The position numbers were made by a program, and so were the translations under genes. The notes under the pieces were generated by a model. It was not told where the DNA came from. It worked only from the letters and a program-made list of their open reading frames with translations, and made no database searches. This document shows positions 1 to 11,871 of a stretch of DNA of 64,000 bases, in pieces; position 1 is the first letter of the stretch, and every line of letters starts with the position of its first letter. The stretch is from Muricea muricata (Eukaryota; Cnidaria; Anthozoa; Malacalcyonacea; Plexauridae): positions 69,362,354 to 69,426,353 of the forward strand of contig OY979717.1 in NCBI GenBank assembly GCA_963855995.1, given 5' to 3'.

Positions 1-1912
1 ACATCGTTAAAAAGAGCATGAAAATCTATATCATATATGTGAAAATAAAAAAAATTTATAGAATAGGTAACTAGAAAATTAAGTTGGTAGCGCTCGTGCG
101 CATTTTGCTCAATGATTGTAAATGTCATATTACGATGGCTGGCATTTAAGTTGAAAAAACGCATACAGAAAAGTTATTCCCAAGAACTTGTGATACATTG
201 TTAGAAAGAGCATGAAAATCTATATCATATATGTGAAAACAAAAAAGATTTATAGAATAGGCAACTAGAAAATTAAGTTGGTATTTTGCACAATAATTGT
301 AAATATCATATTACGATGACTGACATTTAAGTTTCAAAAACACATACAGAAAAGTTATTCCCCAGAACTTGTGATACATTGTTAGAAAGGGCATGAAAAT
401 CTATATCATATATGTGAAAACAAAAAAGATTTATAGAATAGGCAACTAGAAAATTAAGTTGGTATTTTGCACAATAATTGTAAATATCATATTACGATGA
501 CTGACATTTAAGTTTCAAAAACACATACAGAAAAGTTATTCCCCAGAACTTGTGATACATTGTTAGAAAGGGCATGAAAATCTATATCATATATGTAAAA
601 ACAAAAAAGATTTATAGAATAGGCAACTAGAAAATTAAGTTGGTATTTTGCACAATAATTGTAAATATCATATTACGATGACTGACATTTAAGTTTCAAA
701 AACACATACAGAAAAGTTATTCCCCAGAACTTGTGATATATGGTTAGAAAGAGCATGAAAATCTATATCATATATGTGAAAATAAAAAAAAAATTATAGA
801 ATAGGTAACTAGAAAATTAAGTTGGTAGCGCTCGTGCGCATTTTGCTCAATGATTGTAAATATCATATTACGATGGCTGACATTTAAGTTGCAAAAACGC
901 ATACAGAAAAGTTATTCCCCAGAACTTGTGATACATCGTTGGAAAGAGCAAGAAAATCTATATCATATATGTGAAAACAAAAAAAATTTATAGAATAGGT
1001 AACTAGAAAATTAAGTAGGTAACGCTCGTACGCATTTGGCTCAATGATTGTAAATATCATATTACGATGACTGACATTTAAGTTGCAAAAACACATAGAG
1101 AAAAGTTATTCCCCAGAACTTGTGATACATCGTTTGAAAGAGCATGAAAATCTATATAATATATGTGAAAATTAAAAAAATGCATAGAATAGGTGAGTAG
1201 AAAATTAGATTGGTAGCAATGATACGCAGTTGGCTCATTGATTGTACACTAAACATCATATTACAATGACTGATATTTACGATGCATAAACACATACAGA
1301 AAAGTTAGTCCGCAGAGCTTGGGATATATTGTTAGAAAAAGCATAAAATCTAAATCATATATTCAAAAATAAAGAAAATTTATAGAATAGGTAACTAGAA
1401 AATTAGATTGGTATCACTGATACGCAGTTGGCTCATTGATTTTACACTAAATATCATATTAGAAAGACTTATATTTAGGAAGGATAAACAGATACAGAAA
1501 AGTTATTCCACAGAAATTGTGATATATGATTAGAAAGACCATGAAAATTTTTACCAAGTATGTGAAAATAAAAAAAACCTATAGAATAGGTAATTAGAAA
1601 ATAAAGTTGATGTTACTCATGCTGAACTCGTCTTGCACATTTAATGCTGATATTGTTTCAAATTTACTGATATTTAAGATGCAAAAACACATAGACAAAA
1701 GTTATTCCCTAGAACTTGTGATATATTGCTGGAATGAGCATAAAAATCTGTATCATTTATGTGAAAATAAAAAAATTCTATTGAAAAAGTATCTAGAAAA
1801 TTAAGTTGGTAGCACTCGTAGGCAGATCGCTCATTGATTGTACAGTAAGTATCATATTACAATGACTGACATTTAAGTTGCAGAGAAACATGGAGAAAAT
1901 TTGTTCACCAGA
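1..1912. repeat. Tandem satellite array, about ten units of 181-199 bp
   Basis: A unit with the marker 'gcatgaaaatctatatcata' recurs at about 15, 209, 390, 571, 752, 947, 1141, 1340, 1538 and 1737, so the period is 181 to 199 bp. Three neighbouring units (about 209-752) are almost identical and lack a 13-14 bp block containing 'gcgctcgtgcgcat' that the flanking units keep. Units to the right (from about 1200) are increasingly diverged, as expected at an array edge. The array is cut by the left border of the window. Open reading frames across it are a by-product of the repeat and not genes. Confidence 0.95.
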
Positions 1913-2100
1913 AATGGTAATTTTGTTATTTTAACCTTTAAAGTATAAGTCGCAAGAGCTGTAATTATTATTGCTTCAGAGAGGAAAATTGAAAGTATTT
2001 GGAATGCTTAAAGCTTGATGTACGGGTAACGGCTGTTCGAATGATTGGAAATAGTAAGCATACCGCAGGTGGTCTTAATCTGTTTATATAATCTCATAAT

Positions 2101-2172
2101 GAATGTCGGGCGAATGTGGGGAGGAATGTGAGGACGAATGTGAGGACGAATGTGGGGACCAATGTGGGGACA
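2101..2172. repeat. 12-bp minisatellite, six units
   Basis: Six adjacent 12-bp units of the form gaatgtgrggac lie head to tail, with one or two substitutions per unit. No coding or regulatory role is visible. Confidence 0.9.
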
Positions 2173-2439
2173 GTTTCACAGTAGTGAATCTTTGGCCATT
2201 TACAGGTGATTGGCCATCACTTTTACCGCTGACAAACTACTGCACGAGGTCTTCTTGTTCTATACAATAATTATGCAGGCTAACTACCGCTGACAAACTA
2301 CTGCAGGAGGTCTTCTTGTTGCTGCGGAGCGAGCGAGCCTGAAGCGAGCGAGCGTATCAGCAGCCTAATTTGTGCAGAGAGGAAGTTTTGAACTAAATTT
2401 TATTAAGCGCATGGAATTGTAGTCGTGCGCGCTTGCTAC

Positions 2440-2880
2440 ACACGTAGAAATCTCACAACTTGTAGCAAGTCTGCAGACAAGCCGTCAACAAGATGTGTTC
2501 GCACTGCTTGGTCCAAAGTTGTCAACAAGTTGTTCCAAACTTGTTGACAACTTGTAACAAGCTTGACAAAAATATCAGACTTGTTACAAGGTTGTTCTAA
2601 CAGCTCTGATACAATCTTGTTGTAGCAAGTTTGTTACAAGATTGATAACACAAGGCTGTAACGATATTGTTATATCATGCTATATCAGTCTTGTTGGAAC
2701 AATCTTGTAACAGGTCTGATAGTCTCATCAAGCTTGTTACAGTTTGTCAACAGCTTGTTCCAAACTTGTTCTGACAAATTCGGAACAAGCAGTGCGAATA
2801 CATCTTGTCAACAACTTGTGAACAGACTTGTTACAACTTCTTTGCTGGTCTGTAGCAACTTGTGCGTTTTTCCGTGTGTA
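2440..2880. repeat. CAAGTTGT-type palindromic word repeat field
   Basis: The words acttgttacaag, cttgttgacaac, cttgtaacaag and their complements recur dozens of times with irregular spacing, so both strands read alike. The same vocabulary appears at about 5865-5900 and 21890-22340. The 93-codon reading frame at 2677-2958 runs through this repeat and matches nothing I know. Confidence 0.8.
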
Positions 2881-4825
2881 TGCGCAGAGCACCCATTTTT
2901 AACTCGCTCATTTCCATGTGCTTTCTGTGCTATTGTATTGAATAGAAGGACAGAGTGAATTCCCATCGAAATTTAGAGCTTTTTCAAGTCTATTTTGACC
3001 ATTAAAGGTAAGACATCTTGTTTGTATTTTGTATTACGATGCACTATCCAGTGGTCAAAACTTAAAAGCAAATGCCTTATCAAGGTTAAAGTATATATGC
3101 GAGAGGAAGACAATTTGTTTTTCTGAATATATTCATTTTTGAAGTCTGTTGTTTGCGTTAATAGTCAAGTACTAGAATTTAAAACGAGTTTGTTATTCGC
3201 ACGACAATATTAAATCTCGTATTAAATTGCAGTGGCATTTTAATATACATTCATAGTATCGCGTCTGTGAAACTGTATTAAAGCGCGTTTGTTTTGCCGA
3301 TAATAATTTTCCAACATTACCATTTGTGCTAATAGTCAACTGTAATCGAAGTTAACAAACCACAGTTGAACAGAGACGCTGCATAATATATTCATGTTAT
3401 GTTCTAAAACGCGTCTGCTGTTCACGCGACATTATTTGCCGTGGAATTATGACAGTTTTAAATTTCGTGTGTTTGTGATATAGCAAATATTTCCAACAAA
3501 CGTAATTATACAACAACTAAGTATTTCAGAGTTCACTGTAGCTGTAAGAAAATCGTTAGCGTATTATCCTTTATCGATAAGGCATTTGCTTTTCGACTTC
3601 GTTCATCGCTGACCCCTTTTGACCCCTAATGCTGAAGCCAGCCTGAAACATGATATCTTCTGGCAGACAAACTGAGTCAAGCCGAGTGATGTACTGGCAG
3701 GCTAGTAATGCACACTATCTCACTGAATATATTTTGGGTTGCATAAATGTCATTTTCCAATAACCTATAAAATAATTAAAGCTCCGCAGCATTCCCTACC
3801 TTGCAGGTAACCTAGTTCTATAAAATAATTATGCAGGCTAACTTACGCCTCAATCTCCGCTATTCTGATCGGTTCCAACGCAGGGTTCAAGACTTCGCAT
3901 TTATAAATTCTTCCTTTCGTTATGACAGTTATATAATTTGCTGTCGGCTCTGGTGCTATTTAAAAAAAATAATAACAAAGTTAATAACATGGTTTTGTGA
4001 AATGATAAGCGGTCGCCACATGTATCAATTTGCTTTTCGTAAAGATAGTACCCTTTAATTGAATAATGACTAACATGATATCGTTCCAGTGTTTATAGAG
4101 TTCATTCAATTACTTGCACGATATACTGTCGATTGCCTTTAACCTACAGGGGAATTCTGTTCATGTGTAAATCGCCAGATGTTCGAGTAAAATAATAACC
4201 TAGATGCGTATTACAGGTGAAGGATGAACAGTGAAAATTTTCTATTCTTACGTGAAACTTAAACAAAGAGGATGGTCGGTAGTGCTGCAGGTGATTTTGA
4301 CCACAATAACATTGTTCAATTTCAACTAATAACTTTACTCGAACCAGCTTTAACCGAATGAAATTTAATCCTGCTTGATTATAGTCAATACTGTATTTTT
4401 AATCTATACATGTACATAATTATGTACATTGCGAGTGCTTCTGGAATGAAGGACTTCTGATGTCCGTCTGTTCCCGAGATTATTATCTCTTAAATTTGTT
4501 CTAATTTGTTATTAAGTGTGTTCGTTATCTGCTTGTGTCCTCGATTCTTTCTTAGTCGTTCCATCTCTTCTTTAATCGAGCGAGGGAAGGTGATTCTTTA
4601 GAAAGCCAATACTCTTTATACCTCTTGTCTGTACCTGCTCTATTTCTTTGCCTAAATATTTGGGGAGCCCCCTCCCCTCCCCCCCCCAATAGTGTCGATG
4701 CATGTTGCAAAATTAGCCTCATTTGCGAAATGTACGTTTTAAAAGCCCAACTTCTTGCAAAAGAATGGAACGTCTACGTTCCATTAAGATCGACTGGAAG
4801 AAAACGCTTAGTCGGTAGTACTCAC

Positions 4826-7800
4826 CTGGTTTCAATTTAGCAACGTAAACATCAATATTTTTCTTCGGTATTCGACACCAAGATAATAAATTATAATACT
4901 GCGACATACTTAGTGGAGTATCACCTTTACCATCTACTGGAAATTCTTGCCTGTGCAAACAAAACAAGCACTGTATTAATGTTTTCAAAATAATATAAAC
5001 AAAGAGGTAGTACAGGTCGCTACAGTTTCCATGGATGATAAGTGGTAGAAATTCTGTATACATTTCGTTCAATACAGTTTCTGAAAAACTTTCTTGGAAA
5101 CGCGACATGGATGATACACAACTTAGATACAGACAACTAAGATATAATGAGACACAACTTGATTCATATTAATCTGACACTAAAGCGGCGGTCTAGAAAC
5201 CCGAAGATGCGAGTTCGAATCCCGCTCGAGACAACGAATTTTTCGTTGTTCTCTGCAGTGTCAGATTAATATGAATCTAGTTTTTCATATCTCTGAGGAT
5301 GGTTCTGAAATAGACACAACTTAGTTCGTAAAACATCTAATTAACTAAGACACTTTTTGCGTGTATGTTGCTATGGTAATGTAACGCCATGCAAACGCTA
5401 AATGTCATGGTGGCTGACTGGCTGTGCTGGGTCAACTAGTATTTTGACGTCACAAGATAAACTCTAACACTCAAACGGCTTTTAATGTTGACGATGACGT
5501 TCGACATTGCGCCAAAGTGACTTTTGACGTATGTTGCATATAGCGAAACGTCGTTGTAAAAAAAAATATTATCGCTTTCATTTGTTTAATTTTGCTGCAT
5601 TCTATTCCCATTACAGAAGTTTAAAATATTTGAGTGATATAAATCTTTATAATGAAAGTGTAGCAATAAATCAACGAAGAAATCTGGTTTGTTTTCATCA
5701 AAACATGTTATATTTTGAGACGAAAGTGCGTTAATGTTTGTTTATGTTGACATTTTTAGCCAAAACTTTACATACAAAGCAATTATCTTAGAATATCACC
5801 AGTACAAGTACATGAAATTCCAATTGGTCAGCAATACTGTTCAGCACTCTTACACTTGTTGAGATTCAGGCTCAACAACTTGTTGTCGCACCAACATTGT
5901 TGAATACTGTTTTTCAATATCCTGTAACAGCTCATAATTTTTTTTTATATGCATTGCACAGTATTGGATATGTGGGAGCAGAGATTTACCTTGACTAGTT
6001 AGTATACTAGTAAACGTAAATATGACAGGCATTGACAGCCACATTCAAGAGGTATTCCTTGCTTTATTGTTATAAACTGGCATCTGGGATTTACATTAGG
6101 ACAGGATACATAGATAGTAAATGGCAATGAGCAGTCCATAAAAATGGTCAGCCAGTGCACAGTAAGAATCTAGAATGCTAATCATCATCAAGACGTTTGT
6201 CTTTGAAAGTTCACAATGTTGTGTTCACAGCTTATTAATGTACTGTTCAGAGAATGTTAGAATTGAATATTTGTACTATTTGTTGTTAATTAATTTTTTC
6301 AAATAATTATATCTAATTTTGTTTGCAATCATTTGGTTAGAATTATGTAGCTTTGTAATGTCCACGACAAAACTATTACCTTCAAATTCTTGAGTCTGTT
6401 AAAGACGTTTTTTATTTATTAACCTAAAAACATATTTTTGAAACCTGATTTATACTAATATAGTACAGCGATGCAGCGCGTTTTTTAAAATAGCAACAAC
6501 GTAGACGCATGTACGCTTTGTGCGTACCTATTTATTGTTAAAGTCCACTAAGATTTATGTACCTGTTGTAACTCTTGTTTGATAATTTCATTGTATATAA
6601 AATATGTGTTCAAACATATGTCCCGCAAGATGTCATTATTGATACGCAATGTAATTTAATTTCTTCTTTTGTTAAGTAATAATCTAGTGAGCTTATCAAG
6701 CAAAATAAAAGTGGAAAAAGGACAAGCAAATGAAAAATAATAAAAAACTCTGAGAGTATCGATTTTTACAAACGTAATTATGTTTCAAAAATACCTATAT
6801 AATAACTTCCATTCATTTAACAAAAAGTAGAGGACGGTTGCAGCCCGATTGACTTGCGATCCCTCAAGTGCTGGCCAAATATCTTCATATAACATTATCG
6901 GACCAGAGACGTTTATGACTGGAGCCATAGGATATCGTGGTTTTAAGTAGGCAACCTCCTCCCACCATTTCTCCAGCTGCAAAGACATAACGAACAAAAC
7001 GTAAACAAAACAGTAAAATGTTACTGGCATAATAATTTACACCCCTTTACATATTTGTACAGGCTTGCACATTGTTATAATGAACAAAAACCATACATGC
7101 AGCTAGAGGGTTACACGCGATTTTACAGTATATGCTACAATGCATTTTTATTTTAATGTCTGACGTGGACGGGACATAGACATTCGTCGTAGTTTGCCAT
7201 TTTACTATTTAAATTTGACACTTCATGCAAAGAGTCAAGGGCGCAGATCATACGCGCGTGGTGAGGTCACTGAGTGAGGTAGGTCCAACCTCGAACCCAG
7301 GGCCTTTTTTAATTGGGTCCCAGCCCTTATGACAGGTTTCCACCTATACTAAGCAGAATATGAATTGTAACTAGAAACGAGTATGAAAATGTCACGATAG
7401 ATACTAGCAATGTGGCTTGAAGAATATTTGACTATTGCTATGATATTAAAAGCCAAAAGAACTGATGTAGACAGCATGTTTATTTTAACGGTGTAAAATC
7501 AGAAGAGAGTGGTTATAACTGATATAGAAGTATCCACGTGTAAAGTAGGACAAAACACATCATAGCGTGTGGCCCTCACCACGGGCGGGAAAAGCTAAGT
7601 CGAGGCTGACATTTCACGTTTCATATGATTGCATGACGTTGTCCTAGTGCATCTTCCCTGTTCTTCAAAGGTTTTTTTCTCCGGGTGCTCTGGTCTTCCT
7701 TCCATTTACGATAAAAAATCAACACACGTAGGGAGGGACATAAGTTTATGAGGATTAGTTACTGGCAACTTTTACACTCAAAATATAAAAAACCCCATAG

Positions 7801-9255
7801 AAACATATATATAAAAACTGAAGTTTTATATATTCCCATTCGGCATTACCAAGTTTAGTAATTTGGGCATATTTACAGAGAAAAGAGTATTGAATGTACC
7901 CAGTTCTTAGTGCGAGAAGCTCTATCCTCGAGCTTCTTTTGTAAAGCAGGACCAACACCACGGCAAAAATCATCAACTTTACTTTTTGTAATCGCGAATT
8001 CCTTCTCACTTACGCACGGTCTCACTATAATTAAAAAAAAAAGAATATCAGCATATTCAGCTGGCTGGTGAAACTATGAGCCTGGCACAACCAAGCACAT
8101 TCTCACTAGTCTGCTCACCGCTCACTTAATTTGCTTTGAGAATAACTTTAAACTTTTTACTTTGCCAAAATATAGCAAGAAAAAAACAAAGTAAAGGAGA
8201 GTACAAAAAATATTTGTTAAAAACGGTTAGATGGCCAGAAAACTGGCCAAAATGGACCCGCTGTAGATCCAGTCTAAAATTTCCAGCCATAGGGATCTCG
8301 CTAAGAAGGAGTTTTGTTTTCCGTTTGAAAAATTTACCGATCTAACCATTCTGGCAGTGCAAATGAAAAGTGCCGTTAGTCCTACCAATCAAATTGTCAA
8401 GCTCCCAGCCGTCATCTTGGTACTTCAGGTCCAGTCAGAAAGGTAGACAGGAAAGGAGGTGGGGGAGAATAGTAGAATAAGTTATTAAAAGCAGGCTAAA
8501 GTCATTGCTAATGTTGAATTCTGTCATAAAAATATTTTTGTTCATTATGAATATAATGCATCTTGTGATAATTTTCATAAGTGTTAAAATGTACAAGTTG
8601 AACACAGCTCTTGCAATTTAAATAACAAGCAGCCTCGACTAAAGAAAATGTGTTGAAAGTGATATCTCCTCAAAACAAGCACATCCCAAGCATAAATGCT
8701 GGTAAACGTGATGATGTGGTCAGATAGCCTGTGGCAAAATTGTACCTAGCTTGAAAGTTTTGTCTTTCCATCTTCTAGTGTTGTATCATATCAGGCAATC
8801 TGGGAAAATTTGTTGTGCAAAAAAGGGAAGAATCTGGCATTCTAAGTGAGTTTTTGCCTTTCCCCTGTGGGCGCCCATGTAAACAACCTCCCTTAAGGTG
8901 AGCTGGTTTGTAATAATATACTAGGAATAATTGGTATATGCCCAGCCTACAGAGTTTGTTATAATTATAATGGTCTGCATGCAAGCCAGAGCATATCCTT
9001 TTGAATATTGCAGAAGTACATATCCTGGCACATTACATGACAAATTACAAAGAGCATCAAGGCTAAATTAATCACAGTAATATCAACTGGCTTTTCTACT
9101 AAGTACATTCAAGAAGCAAAATATCTAATAATGTACTAACCTGACTCAAGATATTTTTGACATGTTTGTCTAAGTTGTGGGAGAGGCAAACTTGGCAATG
9201 TTTCTTCATATCTCAGAGTCTTCCCAATTATACCATGTATAATTTTGGATGACAT
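4826..9255 (-). CDS. CROT: Carnitine acyltransferase, CROT-like, N-terminal part (four exons)
   Basis: Enzymes of this family move medium or long acyl groups between CoA and carnitine; CROT does so in peroxisomes. Exons on the minus strand are 9255-9141, 8024-7900, 6976-6795 and 4950-4826, each with GT and AG borders and matching phases (1, 0, 2, then open in phase 1). The joined protein starts MSSKIIHG and shows family hallmarks in order: LPSLPLPQL near the N-terminus, GVGPALQKKLEDRA, KNWLEKWWEEVAYL, NVSGP, EGSQVNRAA, and PLSMSQYYNLLSWCRIP. NVSGP and the WP..EG.Q segment resemble CROT more than CrAT or CPT. About 181 residues are covered against roughly 610 in the family, so the catalytic His region is missing. 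No upstream stop fixes the start codon. It is either continued far left across the satellite array or truncated. Confidence 0.86.
5161..5277. mobile_element. Short element with 21-bp perfect terminal inverted repeats around a tRNA-like SINE piece
   Basis: 5161-5181 and 5257-5277 are exact reverse complements (21 bp, beginning gattcatattaatctg). Between them lies a tRNA-like part with a B-box 'gagttcgaatcccgc' and the words aacccgaagatg and ctctgcagtgtcaga. These also occur, in diverged form, in the minus-strand SINE copy at 50288-50402. The element sits in the last recognised intron-flanking region of the CROT-like gene, between that gene's exon at 4950 and the one at 6795. Confidence 0.8.
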
Positions 9256-10781
9256 GTTCAATCCAAACAAGTGAGTACTAAGATGCACTGAACTTATAGC
9301 ACACCAAAGGTTTACTTGTCTATAAATACAAAAATTCCATTATTTAGAGGACCGAGTGCTGCAGCAAATCCCTCCAAAACTGGGCAACAATTCATTTAAT
9401 ATCCTGCAATCCTGACATCACAGCATTTTTACTTGTTTACATTGTTACATGGAACAGACTTGATTTGAACCCAAATAGTTTTATAGATCTCTACCCCATC
9501 TCCACCACCCATTTTGATTCAATGTTGAAGTTAGAGTCATGCACAGACATTCTTTTAAATCTCATCTATGAAAGTAGGTGGGGGAGGGGAAGGGATTGCA
9601 GTACCTGCCTCATTGCTTTAAAAGATATCCACTGTCAAAAGATACTAGGTTACACTCCAGAGTTGGATAAGGTTGGGAAAGAGGTTGTCCTGGCGTTCCA
9701 GAAGGGTTTTCACTTAAAATTAGGTGCAATGAAGAGAGAACAGATTAAGACAAATCTGACACAAAACGAGGAAATTGAGTGTGTTATATACCGGTAATTT
9801 AGCGTGCGATAATTCTCAGGATGACACAATCTGATCTAAATTCTCTGATCCAAGTTAGGATAATGGTTTTGTATCTTCATATTTGATAAAAATAGACCAC
9901 AGAATTGAAATGTTTAAACATTTAGAGGAAGAGTAATGGCATTTCAGTATTTAGTTTTTCTAATACATTTCACTGCAGTGATCGACAAATGTTTTACTGC
10001 AGCCTCAAATTGCAGTCAATTAATGTATAGGTGACACAAAATTATTGTCCAAATGTCCAAATGACACAAAATCATTGCATAGTGCCGATTTCAATTCTGA
10101 GTTCTGTTATTGGCAAAGATGCGTAGATAGTAAATGAAAAACTGATGTCATGGGCATTTGGAACGCCTTTTGCAGCAAAAAAATATGACACCAATTTGCC
10201 ATGACTAGATTACTTTCTTATATCTAGGCAAGTTAAAAACATCCTGTCTTAACCCAGCCAGGACCATATGAACACAGTAGCGTCAAGCCAGCCCGACAAT
10301 TTGGTCATGCTATGCAAATTCAAATAATTATCATGATTCATTTCCAAAGAAATTTGTTCCTTATACGGTCAAAAACACAGAAAAATTTGCATTTGCATGA
10401 CCAAATGTCGGGCTGGCTTCGCTAGACGCTACGCCTGCCCTGACCTGCCTTTAGGCTTTTGGCAGTAGCCCATTGCCCTATGATCCCTGTTTTTTATCTC
10501 AAATTTAATGTGAAAGTAATTACTTACCAAGTCAACATTAGTCAAAACACATTTTTGCTCATAATATATATTCGATTAAAATCTCGCAAGAATCGTGTAT
10601 GGTACGATCTACGCTGACAATCCCAAATCAGTGGTGGTGATTGAGCAATGCTGCAGGAAAATGTGGAATTGTGGTATTACATGAAGTATTTCCATAGAAG
10701 AAGAAACAGACAGAAGAACGTGCTTCAATGTTCAGTGAAAAACCATCAGTTTGAAGTTCATTGAAAAGAATATCTCCACAA
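9256..10781. promoter_or_regulatory. Divergent spacer between CROT-like and EXOSC4 starts
   Basis: The two start codons (9255 minus, 10782 plus) face away from each other across 1.5 kb, so both promoters should lie here. I see no clear TATA box or other core element. A 156-bp inverted-repeat element occupies 10277-10432. The open frame at 9465-9797 has no recognisable motif. Confidence 0.45.
10277..10432. mobile_element. Palindromic MITE-like element
   Basis: The left end gtagcgtcaagccagcccga pairs with the right end, which reads tcgggctggctt then gacgctac. The right arm has six extra bases (cgctag-type) inside the arm. The arms continue inward through 'ttggtcatgc..gcaaatt', giving about 45 bp per arm. 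No coding capacity. Confidence 0.82.
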
Positions 10782-11871
10782 ATGGCAGGTCTTGAAATTC
10801 TCTCTCCTGAAGGATTCCGCTTGGATGGACGGCGCCCAGGTGAACTGCGCCGTTTAGTTTGTCGTATGGGTGTGTTTAGTCAAGCTGATGGATCGGCCTA
10901 TATTCAAATGGGTAACACCAAAGCATTAGCGGCTGTGTATGGCCCGCATGAAGTGTCAAACAAGACAAAAGTTCGCCATGATCAAGCATTAATAAACTGT
11001 GAGTTTAGCATGGCCACATTTAGTACTACAGAAAGAAAAACAAGAGCTAAAGGGGACAGAAAGTCTATTGAAATGTCTATGGCAATCAGACGTACATTTG
11101 AATCATGTATCCTCACCTCACTATATCCACGATCGCAAATTGATATTTTTGTACAGGTATGCAAATAAAAACTATAGATGTATTGTGTGTAAATATCCCC
11201 CTTTTTGTGGAAATTTTGTGAGGTTTTTGAGGGGTGTGTGCACTACTTCCATGACCCACAATGTATCAGCAAAATAACAATGGATACACCGGAAGTAGGA
11301 AGACACAATGACCCATTTGGCATGTGGGTACTTGCTGATACAAACGTATCAGTTGTATTCCATTTAGATGATACATTCAAATTTAAATTCAATTTTACTT
11401 TGATTAAATTTTGTTTTTGAAACTATGGACTCAGTATTGCCTCAGTACCACATGTAACCACTTCTGGTAGTGGTATACCAACATTACCATATATATCTAT
11501 TTTTCTTGCAGATACTACAAGCAGATGGAGGTAATTACAGTGCATGTATAAATGCTGCCACTTTAGCACTACTTGATGCTGGCATTCCTATGAAAGATTA
11601 TGTATGTTCATGTTCTGTAAGCTTCATTGATGATTCAGCACTCTTGGATATAAACTACTTAGAGGAATCTTCAAGTGCACCGCAACTGACACTTGCAATT
11701 TTACCAAAGTCTGAAAAAATTGTTCTTTTTAGGCTTGATTCCAAATTACATGCAGATAACTTAGAAAAAGTCCTTAATCTTGCTAAACAAGGCTGCAAAG
11801 ATGTGTATACTTTGTTACGAGAACATGTTCATGATTATGCAAAACTTTCATTGGCATCTATGTGCAGTTAA
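10782..11871 (+). CDS. EXOSC4: Exosome complex component RRP41 (EXOSC4), complete, two exons
   Basis: RRP41 is one of the six RNase PH-like subunits forming the ring of the RNA exosome, which trims and degrades RNA 3' to 5' in nucleus and cytoplasm. In animals the ring subunit is structural. Exon 1 is 10782-11156 (125 codons, donor gtatgc) and exon 2 is 11512-11871 (119 codons and TAA, acceptor ttcttgcag), phase 0. The 244-residue protein matches the human length (245). It starts MAGLEILSPEGFRLDGRRPG and contains GSAYIQMGNTKALAAVYGPHE, the RNase PH core with GDRKS, PRSQIDIFVQ, then LQADGG and NAATLALLDAGIPMKDYV. The ATG at 10782 is chosen because it aligns with the family start; the upstream in-frame codons lack an ATG. 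A possible poly(A) signal is aataaa at 12012-12017. Confidence 0.97.

Larger units (their letters stand above)
1913..4825. other. Gene-poor region left of the acyltransferase gene
   Basis: No gene is supported here. It contains a 12-bp minisatellite (2101-2172), a direct duplication of about 35 bp (near 2223-2258 and 2285-2320), a GAGC-rich hairpin-like stretch (2320-2365), and a 400-bp field of CAAGTTGT/ACTTGTTACAAG words. A copy of 'aataattatgcaggctaact' occurs at about 2266 and again at 3825. I searched the minus strand here for C-terminal exons of the carnitine acyltransferase gene and did not find a convincing one. Confidence 0.6.

Noticed and set aside
884-1096. 70-codon minus-strand open frame
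   Set aside because: It lies inside the satellite array and repeats with its period, so it is not a gene.
1-1912. CRISPR array
   Set aside because: The repeat covers the whole 181-199 bp unit with no spacers, and the window is animal nuclear DNA.
2677-2958. 93-codon plus-strand open frame
   Set aside because: It runs through the CAAGTTGT word field and has a composition set by the repeat.
5850-6044. 64-codon minus-strand frame as an extra CROT-like exon
   Set aside because: The exons at 6976-6795 and 4950-4826 join directly in phase and in family alignment (LLYR-QEFP), leaving no room for it.
9465-9797. 110-codon plus-strand frame
   Set aside because: No ATG at its start, no recognisable motif, and no splice partner.
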